Assembly: GCF_011683955.1 (NCBI RefSeq)
Contig: NZ_JAAQPI010000008.1
Location: 248,001-312,000 of the forward strand
Reading direction: 5' to 3'
DNA from: Pseudomaricurvus alkylphenolicus
Lineage (GTDB): Bacteria; Pseudomonadota; Gammaproteobacteria; Pseudomonadales; Cellvibrionaceae
DNA: 64,000 bases
Shown here: in pieces, positions 17,309 through 25,879 of the stretch
How the letters are laid out: each line of letters starts with the position of its first letter
Numbering within the stretch: position 1 is the first letter of the stretch
Translations under genes and position numbers: made by a program
The notes under the pieces: model-generated
Seen by the model: the letters and a program-made list of their open reading frames with translations, nothing else
Database searches by the model: none
What the model was told of the DNA's origin: nothing

Positions 17309-18223
17309 GTGGACAAACCTCAATTTCAAGCATCTCTTCTCGCGCCGCGATATTGGCCGGTGTGGTTGCTGATGGGCTTCTGGTGGTTGGTGGCGCAGCT
17401 GCCTTTTGCTTTGCAAGTGCTAATGGCCAGAGGGCTGGGAAACTTGCTTTGGAGGGTTGGGGGCAGTCGCCGTCACATCGCCGAAACCAATATTCGCCTC
17501 TGTTTCCCTGGCAAGAGTGAAGCGGAACGAGAAGCGCTGGTGCGCGAGAACTTCTTTTCCACCGCCATGGCGCTGTTTGAAACCGGTATCGCCTGGTTCT
17601 GGCCCAGTTGGAGACTGCGCCGGCTTTATCGGGTACGCGGGCTGGAGCATCTGCCCGAGCATCCCCAGCAGGGTGTTCTGCTGATGGCCATGCACTTTAC
17701 CACGCTGGATATCGGCGGGGCGTTTATGAGTCAGGAGCGTTTTATCACTGGCATGTACCGACGCCATAAAAACCCGGTCTACGACTATGTGCAGCGTCGA
17801 GGGCGGGAGCGTCATCACGAGGAAACCCGGGTGATCCCGCGCGAAGACGTCCGCGGCATGCTTAAGGCCTTGAGAGAGGGGCAGATTGTCTGGTACGCAC
17901 CCGACCAGGACTATGGTCCCAAGCAGTCGCTATTTGTCCCCTTGTTCGGAGTCGAGGCCGCGACAGTGACGGCTACCGCCAAGTTTGCCCGGCTCGGCAA
18001 GGCACAGGTGGTGCCTTTTACCCAGCGTCGTCTGCCTGGCTGGAGTGGTTACGAGCTGGTGATACATCCTCCGCTGAAGGCGTTTCCGCAAGGGGATGAC
18101 ATGCGGGACGCCCGTCGTATCAATGAATATATTGAAGCCCGAATCCTGGAGCAGCCCGAGCAGTATCTCTGGGCCCATCGTCGTTTCAAAACCCGTCCTC
18201 CGGGAGAGGCCAGGGTTTACTGA
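17309..18223 (+). CDS. lpxL: LpxL/HtrB-type lipid A late acyltransferase
   Basis: I choose the GTG at 17309, giving 304 aa (E. coli LpxL is 306 aa) and the family N-terminus DKPQFQASLLAPRYWPVW. The TTG at 17246 would add 21 unrelated residues. One N-terminal membrane anchor (about residues 14-36) is followed by the cytoplasm-facing catalytic domain. The H-x4-D motif is HFTTLD at about residue 130, and a second block is at DQDYGPKQSLFVPLFG. LpxL-family enzymes add a secondary acyl chain, usually laurate, to Kdo2-lipid A at the inner membrane. Chain-length preference, and LpxL versus LpxM/P, cannot be settled from sequence. Confidence 0.87.
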   Translation: MDKPQFQASLLAPRYWPVWLLMGFWWLVAQLPFALQVLMARGLGNLLWRVGGSRRHIAETNIRLCFPGKSEAEREALVRENFFSTAMALFETGIAWFWPSWRLRRLYRVRGLEHLPEHPQQGVLLMAMHFTTLDIGGAFMSQERFITGMYRRHKNPVYDYVQRRGRERHHEETRVIPREDVRGMLKALREGQIVWYAPDQDYGPKQSLFVPLFGVEAATVTATAKFARLGKAQVVPFTQRRLPGWSGYELVIHPPLKAFPQGDDMRDARRINEYIEARILEQPEQYLWAHRRFKTRPPGEARVY

Positions 18224-18291
18224 TACCTTTTGTTCGCCCTAATTGACAAAGATTAAGAATAACCGGCAAAGAAAATGCCAAGGGAACTTGT

Positions 18292-18340
18292 GTCGGGGTT
18301 TGGGCGTCAGTAACATTACGCTTTTGCCTGAAAGCCCGAC
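18292..18340 (+). promoter_or_regulatory. Structured leader immediately upstream of the dapA ribosome-binding site
   Basis: Two 10-nt arms, GTCGGGGTTT and AAAGCCCGAC, pair except for one G-G mismatch. They enclose an inner GCGT/ACGC helix. The outer stem ends directly against GGAGA, the dapA Shine-Dalgarno sequence. This position would allow control of translation, but no known lysine riboswitch core is recognisable. Confidence 0.4.
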
Positions 18341-18351
18341 GGAGACAATGC

Positions 18352-19224
18352 ATGATTCAAGGTAGTATGGTTGCCCTGGTAACCCCGATGACAGCGGAAA
18401 ATGAGCTGGACTGGGAAGGCCTCCATAAACTGGTGGATTGGCACCTTGAGCAAGGTACCCATGCCATTGTTGCGGTTGGTACCACCGGTGAGTCGGCGAC
18501 TCTGTCTGTACATGAGCACCTGAAGGTCATACAAAAGGTGGTCGATCAGATCAATGGCCGCATCCCGGTGATTGCGGGTACAGGTGCCAATTCCACCCAG
18601 GAAGCGATCGAACTGACGGCCTCTGCCAAAGGCGCGGGCGCAGATGCCTGCCTGTCAGTGACCCCCTACTACAACAAGCCCACCCAGGAAGGCTTGTTTC
18701 AGCATCACAAAGCCATCGCCGAGGCGGTCGCTCTGCCGCAGCTGCTTTACAATGTGCCCGGCCGTACCGGGGTCGACATGTCACCGGAAACCGCTATTCG
18801 GCTGTCAAAGGTCGACAATATTATTGGTATTAAAGAGGCCACCGGCGAAATCGACCGCGTCCCGACTCTGTTGGACAATACTGAGGACTTTCTGGTTCTG
18901 TCCGGTGACGACGAGACTGCCGTTGAGTTGATGCTGCTGGGCGGCAAGGGTGACATCAGTGTTACCGCTAATGTGGCCCCGGCACAGGTGGCGAAAATGT
19001 GTGAACTGGCGATCGCCGGAAAGAGCGAAGAAGCCCGTGCCATCAATCAACAGCTGATGGCGGTTCACGCAGCCATGTTTGTGGAGCCGAACCCTATTCC
19101 CGTGAAGTGGGCCGTGGCCGAAATGGGTCTGATGCAAGCGGGTATCCGCCTGCCCATGACACCGCTGGCGGAGCAATACCACCAGCAGGTGCGAGACGCG
19201 CTCAATGGCGCCGGACTGCTGTAA
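18352..19224 (+). CDS. dapA: 4-hydroxy-tetrahydrodipicolinate synthase
   Basis: A 290-aa class I aldolase that condenses pyruvate with aspartate semialdehyde, the first committed step to diaminopimelate and lysine. The Schiff-base lysine is in IIGIKEATG (about residue 161), the catalytic Tyr in LLYNVPGRTG (about 133), and the pyruvate-binding GTTGESATL is at about 43-51. Length equals E. coli DapA (292 aa). It is followed after 34 bp by bamC, repeating the Pseudomonas and E. coli dapA-bamC linkage. Confidence 0.97.
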   Translation: MIQGSMVALVTPMTAENELDWEGLHKLVDWHLEQGTHAIVAVGTTGESATLSVHEHLKVIQKVVDQINGRIPVIAGTGANSTQEAIELTASAKGAGADACLSVTPYYNKPTQEGLFQHHKAIAEAVALPQLLYNVPGRTGVDMSPETAIRLSKVDNIIGIKEATGEIDRVPTLLDNTEDFLVLSGDDETAVELMLLGGKGDISVTANVAPAQVAKMCELAIAGKSEEARAINQQLMAVHAAMFVEPNPIPVKWAVAEMGLMQAGIRLPMTPLAEQYHQQVRDALNGAGLL

Positions 19225-19258
19225 TTACTGAACTATGCAAGCGAAGATGACAACAATA

Positions 19259-20443
19259 ATGATCAAATCCATAATGCGTCGCTCGGCGTTGTTAATGCCG
19301 TTGGTCGCTTTAAGCGGCTGTAGCAACCTGTTTGGTCCGGAAGGGTATTTTCGCGATCGCGGCGACGATTACCTGAAGGCGGACGTCATTGCCCCTATGC
19401 AGGTGCCCGCTGGCGTAGAGCAACAAAAGGTGGAGCAGCTGTACGCGATTCCAGCCATTGTCGAGCGTGATCAGGAGCTGGCCGGCAGTTTTGAGGTTCC
19501 GCGCCCGCAGCCGTTGTCCGACAGCGCTTTTACTGATCGGGTAAAAATTCAGAAATTGAGCGGTCGCCGCTGGATTCTGGTCAGTGCGCCGCCCGCTGAA
19601 GTCTGGCCTCAAGTCAGGGGCTTCCTGTCCCGGAATAATCTCAATGTGGTTTTCACCGACGCCACCAGTGGTGTCATCGAAACAGGCTGGTTGAAATTCA
19701 AGGGTGATGAGGAAACCAAAGACAAATATCGCCTTCAGATTGAACAGGGCGTACAGCCTGACAGTACCGAAATTCACGTCTTGCACATGAGTGTGGATAA
19801 AGACCTGCCCTCCAAGGGCCAGATCAACTGGCCGGCACGCTCCATCAACGGCGAGCGCGAATCCTGGATGCTTGATGAGCTGGCAGCGACGATTGCCAGC
19901 GATAGCGGCAGCAGCCAGGCGGCTTCTCTGCTGGCGCAAACCATCGGTCTGAGTGATAAGGTGAAGCTGGATGCTGAGGGCGAAGAGCCGGTGCTGCGTC
20001 TGGTTCTGGAATACAATCGCGCCTGGGCAACCGTGGGCCATGCTGTGCGTCAGGGAGCTTTCTCCACCTGGGGCTCTGACGAAGTGGTGGGTGTTTACTA
20101 CATCGATTACGATCCTGAATACACCGATGAAACCGAAGAGCCGGGATTCTTCTCGCGCTGGTTTGGTTCCGCGGATGAAGATCAGCCAGAGAGCAGCTCG
20201 CCCTACAGTTTGTCAGAAGTCTTGGCACATTTGCAGCTGGAAGACACAGAAAGCAACCGCAAGATCTTCAAGAGTATCAAGAGTGGATCGGCGGATCCCT
20301 TGGATGAAGTGCCGGGCTATCTGGTTGTCGTGCGTGGCTGGAACGATTCTATCGAAGTGCGCGTTCGCGATGGCTACGCCCGCAACCTTCCCAATCAGGA
20401 AGCCAAAAAACTGCTCAATATGATCCGCCATAATCTGATTTGA
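19259..20443 (+). CDS. bamC: Outer membrane assembly lipoprotein BamC
   Basis: A lipoprotein with signal MIKSIMRRSALLMPLVALSGC; the lipobox LSGC places the lipidated Cys about 21 residues from the ATG at 19259. In-frame ATGs at 19235 and 19247 are alternatives, since none has a strong ribosome-binding site. An unstructured N-terminal stretch follows, as in E. coli NlpB/BamC, where it contacts BamD. Two helix-grip domains come next (about residues 90-210 and 250-390). BamC is a non-essential part of the BAM complex that inserts beta-barrel proteins. An acidic insert (TDETEEPG...SADEDQPESSS, about residues 285-315) separates parts of the second domain. Confidence 0.88.
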   Translation: MIKSIMRRSALLMPLVALSGCSNLFGPEGYFRDRGDDYLKADVIAPMQVPAGVEQQKVEQLYAIPAIVERDQELAGSFEVPRPQPLSDSAFTDRVKIQKLSGRRWILVSAPPAEVWPQVRGFLSRNNLNVVFTDATSGVIETGWLKFKGDEETKDKYRLQIEQGVQPDSTEIHVLHMSVDKDLPSKGQINWPARSINGERESWMLDELAATIASDSGSSQAASLLAQTIGLSDKVKLDAEGEEPVLRLVLEYNRAWATVGHAVRQGAFSTWGSDEVVGVYYIDYDPEYTDETEEPGFFSRWFGSADEDQPESSSPYSLSEVLAHLQLEDTESNRKIFKSIKSGSADPLDEVPGYLVVVRGWNDSIEVRVRDGYARNLPNQEAKKLLNMIRHNLI

Positions 20444-20446
20444 CGG

Positions 20447-21202
20447 ATGAAATTTGCATCATTGGGAAGCGGCAGTCGCGGTAATGCGACTCTGGTTGCG
20501 TTTGAAGATCAGCTGCTTCTGATCGACTGCGGCTTTACCATCAAGGAAACCGAGGCGCGACTGGAGCGGCTCGGTTACCGCGCTGAGGATGTCAGCGCTG
20601 TTTTGGTGACCCACGAACATTCCGACCATCTGAAAGGCGTGCCGCCACTGTCGCGCAAGTACGGGATGCCCGTCTACATGACCGCCGGCACCTTTCGCAG
20701 CCGCGACCTGGGCAAGCTCCCGGAGCTTAACCTGATTGAAGGTTACCGACCCTTTGAGCTGGGTAATATCCTGATCCAGCCTGTGGCTGTGCCTCACGAT
20801 GCCAACGAGCCCACTCAATTTGTATTCGAAGCCGGCGACAAGCGCTTGGGAGTGCTCACGGATCTGGGCACTATCAGCGCCCACGTTGAGGACTGCTTTA
20901 GTGACTGCGATGGACTATTGTTAGAGGCCAATCACGACCCTCAGATGTTGGCCTATGGTCCTTATCCGCCCTCCCTCAAGCGTCGGGTCGGTGGTCCCTG
21001 GGGGCATCTCAGTAATCAGCAGGCAGCAGGCTTCCTGCATCGCAGCAATCGTGAGCGTTTGCAGACTCTGGTGGTGGGGCATATCAGCCAGAAAAACAAC
21101 TGTGTGGAACGGGCTCGCGAAACACTTGCTGACGCGACCGACGGGATAGAGCGTGTGGTCTACGCCTGCCAGGAGCAGGGGTTCGGCTGGCTTCATCTCT
21201 AG
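20447..21202 (+). CDS. MBL-fold metallohydrolase (YycJ/VicX-like)
   Basis: A 251-aa protein with the metal motif THEHSDHLKG (HxHxDH, about residues 58-63), H in VPHDANEP (about 112) and D in LTDLGTI (about 138). A histidine-bearing C-terminal segment (VVGHISQKNN) completes the active site. It belongs to the YycJ/VicX group, some of which are nucleases. It starts only 3 bp after the bamC stop, reproducing the Pseudomonas order dapA-bamC-MBL (PA1010-PA1012). purC, which follows in Pseudomonas, is absent here. Confidence 0.85.
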   Translation: MKFASLGSGSRGNATLVAFEDQLLLIDCGFTIKETEARLERLGYRAEDVSAVLVTHEHSDHLKGVPPLSRKYGMPVYMTAGTFRSRDLGKLPELNLIEGYRPFELGNILIQPVAVPHDANEPTQFVFEAGDKRLGVLTDLGTISAHVEDCFSDCDGLLLEANHDPQMLAYGPYPPSLKRRVGGPWGHLSNQQAAGFLHRSNRERLQTLVVGHISQKNNCVERARETLADATDGIERVVYACQEQGFGWLHL

Positions 21203-21681
21203 CTCAGGGGTACCACTGAGGGCAAGTGTGAGCGATCACTTGCGATATATCGACCTCTTAACCTGTCAAACCTGACAGTCTTTTCCACACGCCGGCAGGC
21301 ACTGTTTGCATCGATCGGGCTGAGGTTGATTGGCGCGACAAGGATTCCTCCAAGACCCTTAAGTGGTTGAAACTAAGATAAAAAATCCTTTGCATATTTT
21401 TTAGACAAGTTGGAAGGGGTCCACATCGACTCAGCGATTGCGCCGGGTGCACAAAGGACATCCACAGACTTATCCACAGATGCTGTGGATTATTACCGCC
21501 AGGCTACCAATCGGTGTCAACAAGATGACAGTCGTTGTGGGTAAGCTCGGTGTTTCTAGCGTTTAGCCAATTTAGGTGCCATATTTAAAAGACCAATAGC
21601 CATGAAGCCGATAGTAATTACCGATGGATTGTGGTTTATTTGGAATCCCAGAGAGTGAGCAGGGCATAAGGAGTCATTGCC
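21203..21681. other. 479-bp gene-free segment with a cluster of DnaA-box-like 9-mers
   Basis: No credible gene lies in this interval. Two 9-mers match the E. coli consensus TTWTNCACA exactly: TTTTCCACA at 21281-21289 and TTATCCACA at 21470-21478. Three further near matches are present: ACATCCACA at 21458-21466, reverse-strand TAATCCACA at 21484-21492, and reverse-strand TTACCCACA at 21536-21544. An AT-rich stretch (21374-21404) sits between the first box and the cluster. It may be a DnaA-titration or DnaA-regulated element. Confidence 0.5.
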
Positions 21682-21969
21682 GTGGATGAGCGTCGGCGAT
21701 TCGAGCGCAGACCAACTTCTATACGAGTAGAAATCACCCACCCCGCGTTTGGGGCCATCATTGGTTTTGCCAGAGACATTTCAGATGGGGGAGCTTCGGT
21801 CTTGATCGAACACTACCAGGTGCCTCCGGTAGGGACTGTGGTGGACGTATGCTTCAAGAAGGTTGTGGGGCCCATCAACGATGAGCCGGTGAAAATGACC
21901 ATCATGCATCATCACCGCAATGTGGCCGGGCTGATGTTCACCCCCTCCGCGCCGTTTAATCCGGGATAG
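21682..21969 (+). CDS. PilZ domain protein (cyclic di-GMP binding)
   Basis: A 95-aa single-domain PilZ protein. The two c-di-GMP-binding signatures are present: RRFERRP (RxxxR) near residues 4-10 and DISDGGASV (D/NxSxxG) near residues 30-38. It starts at a GTG at 21682 about eight bases after TAAGGAG. Single-domain PilZ proteins act as c-di-GMP receptors that modulate motility or exopolysaccharide export through a partner, and no obvious partner is adjacent. The upstream DnaA-box-like cluster may overlap its promoter. Confidence 0.85.
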   Translation: MDERRRFERRPTSIRVEITHPAFGAIIGFARDISDGGASVLIEHYQVPPVGTVVDVCFKKVVGPINDEPVKMTIMHHHRNVAGLMFTPSAPFNPG

Positions 21970-21996
21970 CCAGCCCGGGCTGGGGCGGTTTGAGCC

Positions 21997-22533
21997 CTAC
22001 AGGCACTGACCGGGCAGGCGTGCCTCGCCCTGATAATGCTGGTGCCACTGGTGCACATTGTCGCAGCCGAGCTCAGGGTTATTATCCAGGTGCACTTGAG
22101 AAAGGGCAGGTAGTGTCAACAGCACTGCGGCATCACTTAGCTGGTTGTCTGATACCAGCAAAACCTCCAGTTGTGAAAGATAGCGAAGCGGCTCCAGGCT
22201 TTGAACCCGGTTATCACGGATGTCGATCTCCTTCAGGCCTCTGAATTGTTCAATGCCTTCAAGGCTGGTTAATCCAGCGTGGCTGCAGATCAACCTGGAG
22301 ACCGCAGTTGCTGAACGATACTGACCATCCTTAATGGCCTGATCCAGGCAGCGCTTGAGCTGTGGGTCCCGGGTATCAAACTGAGTGAACAGCGGGGGAG
22401 GTGTATAAACCGGAGTTTCGTTGAGCGTGACCTGGTAGCGGGCACAACCGGAAAGGATTAGACAGGCGCCGAACAGGCAATAGGCCAGACAAGTCGAGGG
22501 TGTGATCAGTGCGCGCAGCGAGGACAAAACCAT
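21997..22533 (-). CDS. Leucine-rich-repeat lipoprotein
   Basis: A 178-aa protein with a signal peptide and lipobox (LILSGC, Cys at about residue 30), so it is probably anchored in the outer membrane or periplasm. Residues about 88-160 contain three to four leucine-rich repeats of about 21-22 residues (LTSLEGIEQFRGLKEIDI, VQSLEPLRYLSQLEVLLV, LSDAAVLLTLPALSQVHL). A Cys pair near the end (GCDNV...GQCL) could form a disulfide. It is convergent with the PilZ gene. LRRs usually bind proteins; the target is unknown. Confidence 0.8.
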   Translation of the reverse strand: MVLSSLRALITPSTCLAYCLFGACLILSGCARYQVTLNETPVYTPPPLFTQFDTRDPQLKRCLDQAIKDGQYRSATAVSRLICSHAGLTSLEGIEQFRGLKEIDIRDNRVQSLEPLRYLSQLEVLLVSDNQLSDAAVLLTLPALSQVHLDNNPELGCDNVHQWHQHYQGEARLPGQCL

Positions 22534-22695
22534 ATCGAGTGGCCAACAAGTTGGGACAAACCTTTAGGGGGGACGGATGATAACAGTTCTGAGCGAGGGC
22601 GTGTGGAGCAATTACACGTTTTGGCTTTCTATTCACCGACCATCGGTTACAATCTGCCCTGTAGATTAAGTAGAGCGACAGGAAATCACGGCGGT

Positions 22696-23967
22696 ATGCA
22701 AGATCAGGAAGCGGGTGAGCTGACCCCGGAACGACTACAGCAGTTTGAACCCTTTGAAGGACTGGATGCCCATCAGTTACTGCTATTGCGCAGCCAGGTA
22801 CAGTGGCGCAAGGTGGCTCGCAAGACCCAGCTATTTGGGTTTGGCGACATCGACAGCAACGAATACTTTCTTCTCAGTGGTGAGGTGGAGCTGCAGTCTG
22901 CGGATGGCAAGCGTTTTCGTGTCGCCGCCGGGCAACCCAACGCCCGCCGACAGCTGGCGCGCCTGCGTCCCCGCCAATACACGGCCATTACAACCGGCCC
23001 CTGTGAACTGATCGTTGTAGACAGCGATGTCCTGGAGGATCTGGCCGAGGAGCTTAGCAGCTACGAGCGAGCAGAGGATGTCTACCACGTCAGTATGGTG
23101 TCCACGGTGGAGGAAATGGAAGAGCAGGAATTGCTCAGTGGTTTCCATAACGCACTTCAGCGCAATCAATTTGTCCTTCCCAGTCTGCCGGAAGTGGCCA
23201 TGAAGGTTCGTAACCTGCTGGAAGACGACAACACCAACGCGGATATGCTGGCCAAAGTCGTCAATGCCGATCCCTCTATCGCCGCAAAACTGGTGCGTGC
23301 GGCCAACAGCCCGCTGTACCATGGGGCCAGCAAGTGCGACACCACCAGTAATGCCATTGTCCGCCTCGGCCTCAACACCACCCGCCAGCTGGTGGTGAGT
23401 TTTGCAGTGCGAGACTTGTTTTCCAGTCAGTCGCCTGCTCTGCGCAAGCGCATGCTGAGGGCCTGGCAGGACAGTGTCGAGGTTGGTGCCATAAGCTTTG
23501 TGATTGCCCGCATGGTGGCCAAGGGCAGGCAGCTCGCCGAAGAGGCGATGCTGGCGGGATTACTGCACAACATCGGGGTTATCGCCATCCTGGCTTATAT
23601 TGAAAATGAGCCGGAGCTGATGGAGTCGGAAGAATCCATTGATACCGCCCTGAAGAGTCTGCGGGCGGAGGCCGGCGAGCAGATTCTGGAAATGTGGAAG
23701 TTTCCTCCGGAGTTTGTCGAAGTCGCCAAGAGTGTTGCTGACTGGCAGCGTAATCCCAAAGGCGATGCTGACCTCTGCGATATTGTTCAGATTGCGCTGT
23801 TGCACAGTTACATCCGCAATAAGCACGCCATCCCCTTGCCTCGCATTGATCAGGTTCCAGCGTTCAAAAAATTGCCGCTTGGCGAACTCAGTCCCGAGCT
23901 GACCATTCGTATTCTCGACGAGGCCCGCGAGCAAATCGCCGAGGCCAAACAGCTGCTCAGCAGTTAG
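22696..23967 (+). CDS. Cyclic-nucleotide-binding-like / HDOD domain signalling protein
   Basis: A 423-aa protein. Residues about 15-120 form a CNB-like jelly roll (LFGFGDIDSNEYFLLSGEVEL...TAITTGPCELIVVD). Residues about 165-360 are an HDOD domain (LPSLPEVAMKVRNLL, NADPSIAAKLVRAANS, AMLAGLLHNIGVIA). HDOD domains resemble HD phosphohydrolases without the full metal site and take part in signalling, motility and stress control. I use the ATG at 22696 rather than the longer GTG frame at 22603, because the domain begins shortly after it and AGGAA lies upstream. No transmembrane segment. The ligand of the CNB-like domain is unknown. Confidence 0.82.
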   Translation: MQDQEAGELTPERLQQFEPFEGLDAHQLLLLRSQVQWRKVARKTQLFGFGDIDSNEYFLLSGEVELQSADGKRFRVAAGQPNARRQLARLRPRQYTAITTGPCELIVVDSDVLEDLAEELSSYERAEDVYHVSMVSTVEEMEEQELLSGFHNALQRNQFVLPSLPEVAMKVRNLLEDDNTNADMLAKVVNADPSIAAKLVRAANSPLYHGASKCDTTSNAIVRLGLNTTRQLVVSFAVRDLFSSQSPALRKRMLRAWQDSVEVGAISFVIARMVAKGRQLAEEAMLAGLLHNIGVIAILAYIENEPELMESEESIDTALKSLRAEAGEQILEMWKFPPEFVEVAKSVADWQRNPKGDADLCDIVQIALLHSYIRNKHAIPLPRIDQVPAFKKLPLGELSPELTIRILDEAREQIAEAKQLLSS

Positions 23968-24012
23968 TTTCCTGCAGGACGCTATACCGTTCCCGTTGTT
24001 TTGGATTCAGCA

Positions 24013-24036
24013 TCATTCCTGCTCTTGCAGGAATGA
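24013..24036. repeat. Short palindromic repeat TCATTCCTGC-N4-GCAGGAATGA
   Basis: Perfect 10-bp arms around TCTT, in the spacer after the HDOD gene. The sequence resembles the TCATTCC(C/T)GC...GGAATGA extragenic palindromes scattered through many gammaproteobacterial genomes. It is the only copy of this type I noticed in the window. It may also act as a transcription-ending hairpin. Confidence 0.55.
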
Positions 24037-24179
24037 CGGGTCGGGAGCGACTGGGCCATAGGTCGGAGCTTGAAAACACCCGTCGTCGACCTTATATTCT
24101 GCCCAACATTGAATTCAACTCAATAACAGGCGCGCTTCTATGTATTCTCAGTAAGCGGCGCTATAACCAGTGAATTTCT

Positions 24180-25121
24180 ATGATTGAGATAAAGCAGCTG
24201 ACCAAACGTTTTGGTCACTTTACCGCCGTCGACAATCTGTCGTTTACGGTTAGACCAGGCGAGGTATTGGGATTTCTCGGCCCCAATGGCGCTGGCAAAT
24301 CAACCACCATGCGCATGTTGTCCGGATTTCTGAAGCCCGACACCGGCTCAGTTACCGTTTTTGGCCAGGATGTGGTGCGCTCGCCGCTCGAAGCCAAACG
24401 CCTTATGGGCTATCTGCCTGAAGGCGCTCCCAGCTATGGTGACATGCGGGTGCGGTCTTTTTTGAATTTTATCGCAGAGGCCCGCGGCGTGGCACCCGCG
24501 AGCCGCGATGCCTGTGTGGATCGGGTTGTGGAACGGTTACAGCTGCAGGATGTGCAGCAGCGTCCGGTGGAAACCTTGTCCAAAGGGTTTCAGCGGCGCG
24601 TGGGCATTGCCCAGGCACTCTTGCACGATCCTCAGGTATTGGTGCTCGATGAGCCGACGGATGGGCTGGACCCAAACCAGAAATTTGAAGTCCGGCAGCT
24701 GATCCGGGAATTGTCGAGTGACAAAATCGTGATTATCTCCACCCACATTCTGGAAGAAGTGGAAGCCGTTTGTCAGCGCGCCATTATTATCAATCAAGGT
24801 CGTCTGGTGGCAGATGCCACGCCGGCAGAGCTGAAAGCAAGCTCCGATTACTACCAGGCCATCGAGTTGGAAGTGGAACAACCCATGGCGGTTATGGATG
24901 CCCTCAAAACCCTGCCGGGTGTTCGCCAGATTTATATCAGTAGTGACAGTGATCATCAGCTGATTGTGGTACCCGAAGAAGGGCAGCATCTCTGGCAGCC
25001 CGTGCAACTGGCATTGCAGGAGCAAGGTATAGAACCCAAAGCCATGTCGATTTCCAGCGGTCGTCTGGATGATGTGTTTCGTCGGGTGACCGCCGCTGCT
25101 AACGAAGGAGTGCAAGGATGA
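24180..25121 (+). CDS. ABC transporter ATP-binding protein (GldA-like)
   Basis: A 313-aa ATPase with Walker A GPNGAGKST (about residues 35-43), the signature LSKGFQRRVGIAQ (about 133-145, where the usual LSGGQ is LSKGF), Walker B VLVLDEPTDGLDP and the H-loop STHIL. The C-terminal extension of about 90 residues is usual for the CcmA/GldA/NatA group. It overlaps the permease gene by 4 bp (ATGA), indicating translational coupling. The three-gene set ATPase-permease-GldG-like is common in gammaproteobacteria that do not glide; the exported substrate is unknown. Confidence 0.85.
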   Translation: MIEIKQLTKRFGHFTAVDNLSFTVRPGEVLGFLGPNGAGKSTTMRMLSGFLKPDTGSVTVFGQDVVRSPLEAKRLMGYLPEGAPSYGDMRVRSFLNFIAEARGVAPASRDACVDRVVERLQLQDVQQRPVETLSKGFQRRVGIAQALLHDPQVLVLDEPTDGLDPNQKFEVRQLIRELSSDKIVIISTHILEEVEAVCQRAIIINQGRLVADATPAELKASSDYYQAIELEVEQPMAVMDALKTLPGVRQIYISSDSDHQLIVVPEEGQHLWQPVQLALQEQGIEPKAMSISSGRLDDVFRRVTAAANEGVQG

Positions 25122-25876
25122 GTGCAGCCGTACTTTGCGCCGTCGCGCGGACCAAATCCGTATATCGTCGGGAGCTGCGCAGCTACTTTGCCACGCCACT
25201 GGCCTATGTGTTTCTCTCGGTGTTTGTTCTGCTGAGTGGGTTTCTGACCTTTGAAATGGGCAGCTTCTTCCGCCGTGAGCAGGCGGATTTGATGTCCTTT
25301 TTTACTTTTCATCCCTGGCTCTATCTTGTACTGATGCCGCCGCTGGCCATGCGTCTGTGGGCAGAAGAGCGACAGACTGGCACCATCGAATTGCTGATGA
25401 CTCTACCGCTGACAACGCTCGACGCGGTGCTGGGCAAATTTCTGGCAGCCTGGAGTTTTACCGCCATTGCGCTGTTGATGTCTCTGCCCATGTGGATCAC
25501 CGTGAACTATCTGGGAGACCCCGATAACGGCATTATCCTGGCGGCTTATGTTGGCAGTTGGCTCATGGGCGGCAGCTTTCTGGCCCTGGGTTGCTTCCTT
25601 TCCGCATTGACAAAAAATCAGGTGATTGCGTTTGTACTGTCGTTGGTCGTCAGTCTGGTATTCCTCCTGCTGGGCTTTGCACCGGTGGTGAATGCCATGC
25701 AATCAACGTTTCCTCAGGCGTTGGCCGACGTGCTCGCGTCAATGAGTTTTCTGACGCACTTTCAGGCCATTTCCCGGGGTGTGCTGGATGTGCGGGATGT
25801 CGGTTTCTTCCTGGTATTTATGCTCTGTTGGCTGTTGGCCACCGTGGCGGTTGTAGATTGGAAACGTGCGGAGTAA
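25118..25876 (+). CDS. ABC-2 type permease (GldF-like)
   Basis: A 252-aa integral membrane protein with about six hydrophobic helices and a conserved cytoplasmic segment, LWAEERQTGTIELLMTLPLT (about residues 80-99), the family's coupling motif. It pairs with the preceding ATPase and is followed after 3 bp by the GldG-like gene. Confidence 0.85.
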   Translation: MSAAVLCAVARTKSVYRRELRSYFATPLAYVFLSVFVLLSGFLTFEMGSFFRREQADLMSFFTFHPWLYLVLMPPLAMRLWAEERQTGTIELLMTLPLTTLDAVLGKFLAAWSFTAIALLMSLPMWITVNYLGDPDNGIILAAYVGSWLMGGSFLALGCFLSALTKNQVIAFVLSLVVSLVFLLLGFAPVVNAMQSTFPQALADVLASMSFLTHFQAISRGVLDVRDVGFFLVFMLCWLLATVAVVDWKRAE

Positions 25877-25879
25877 TTC

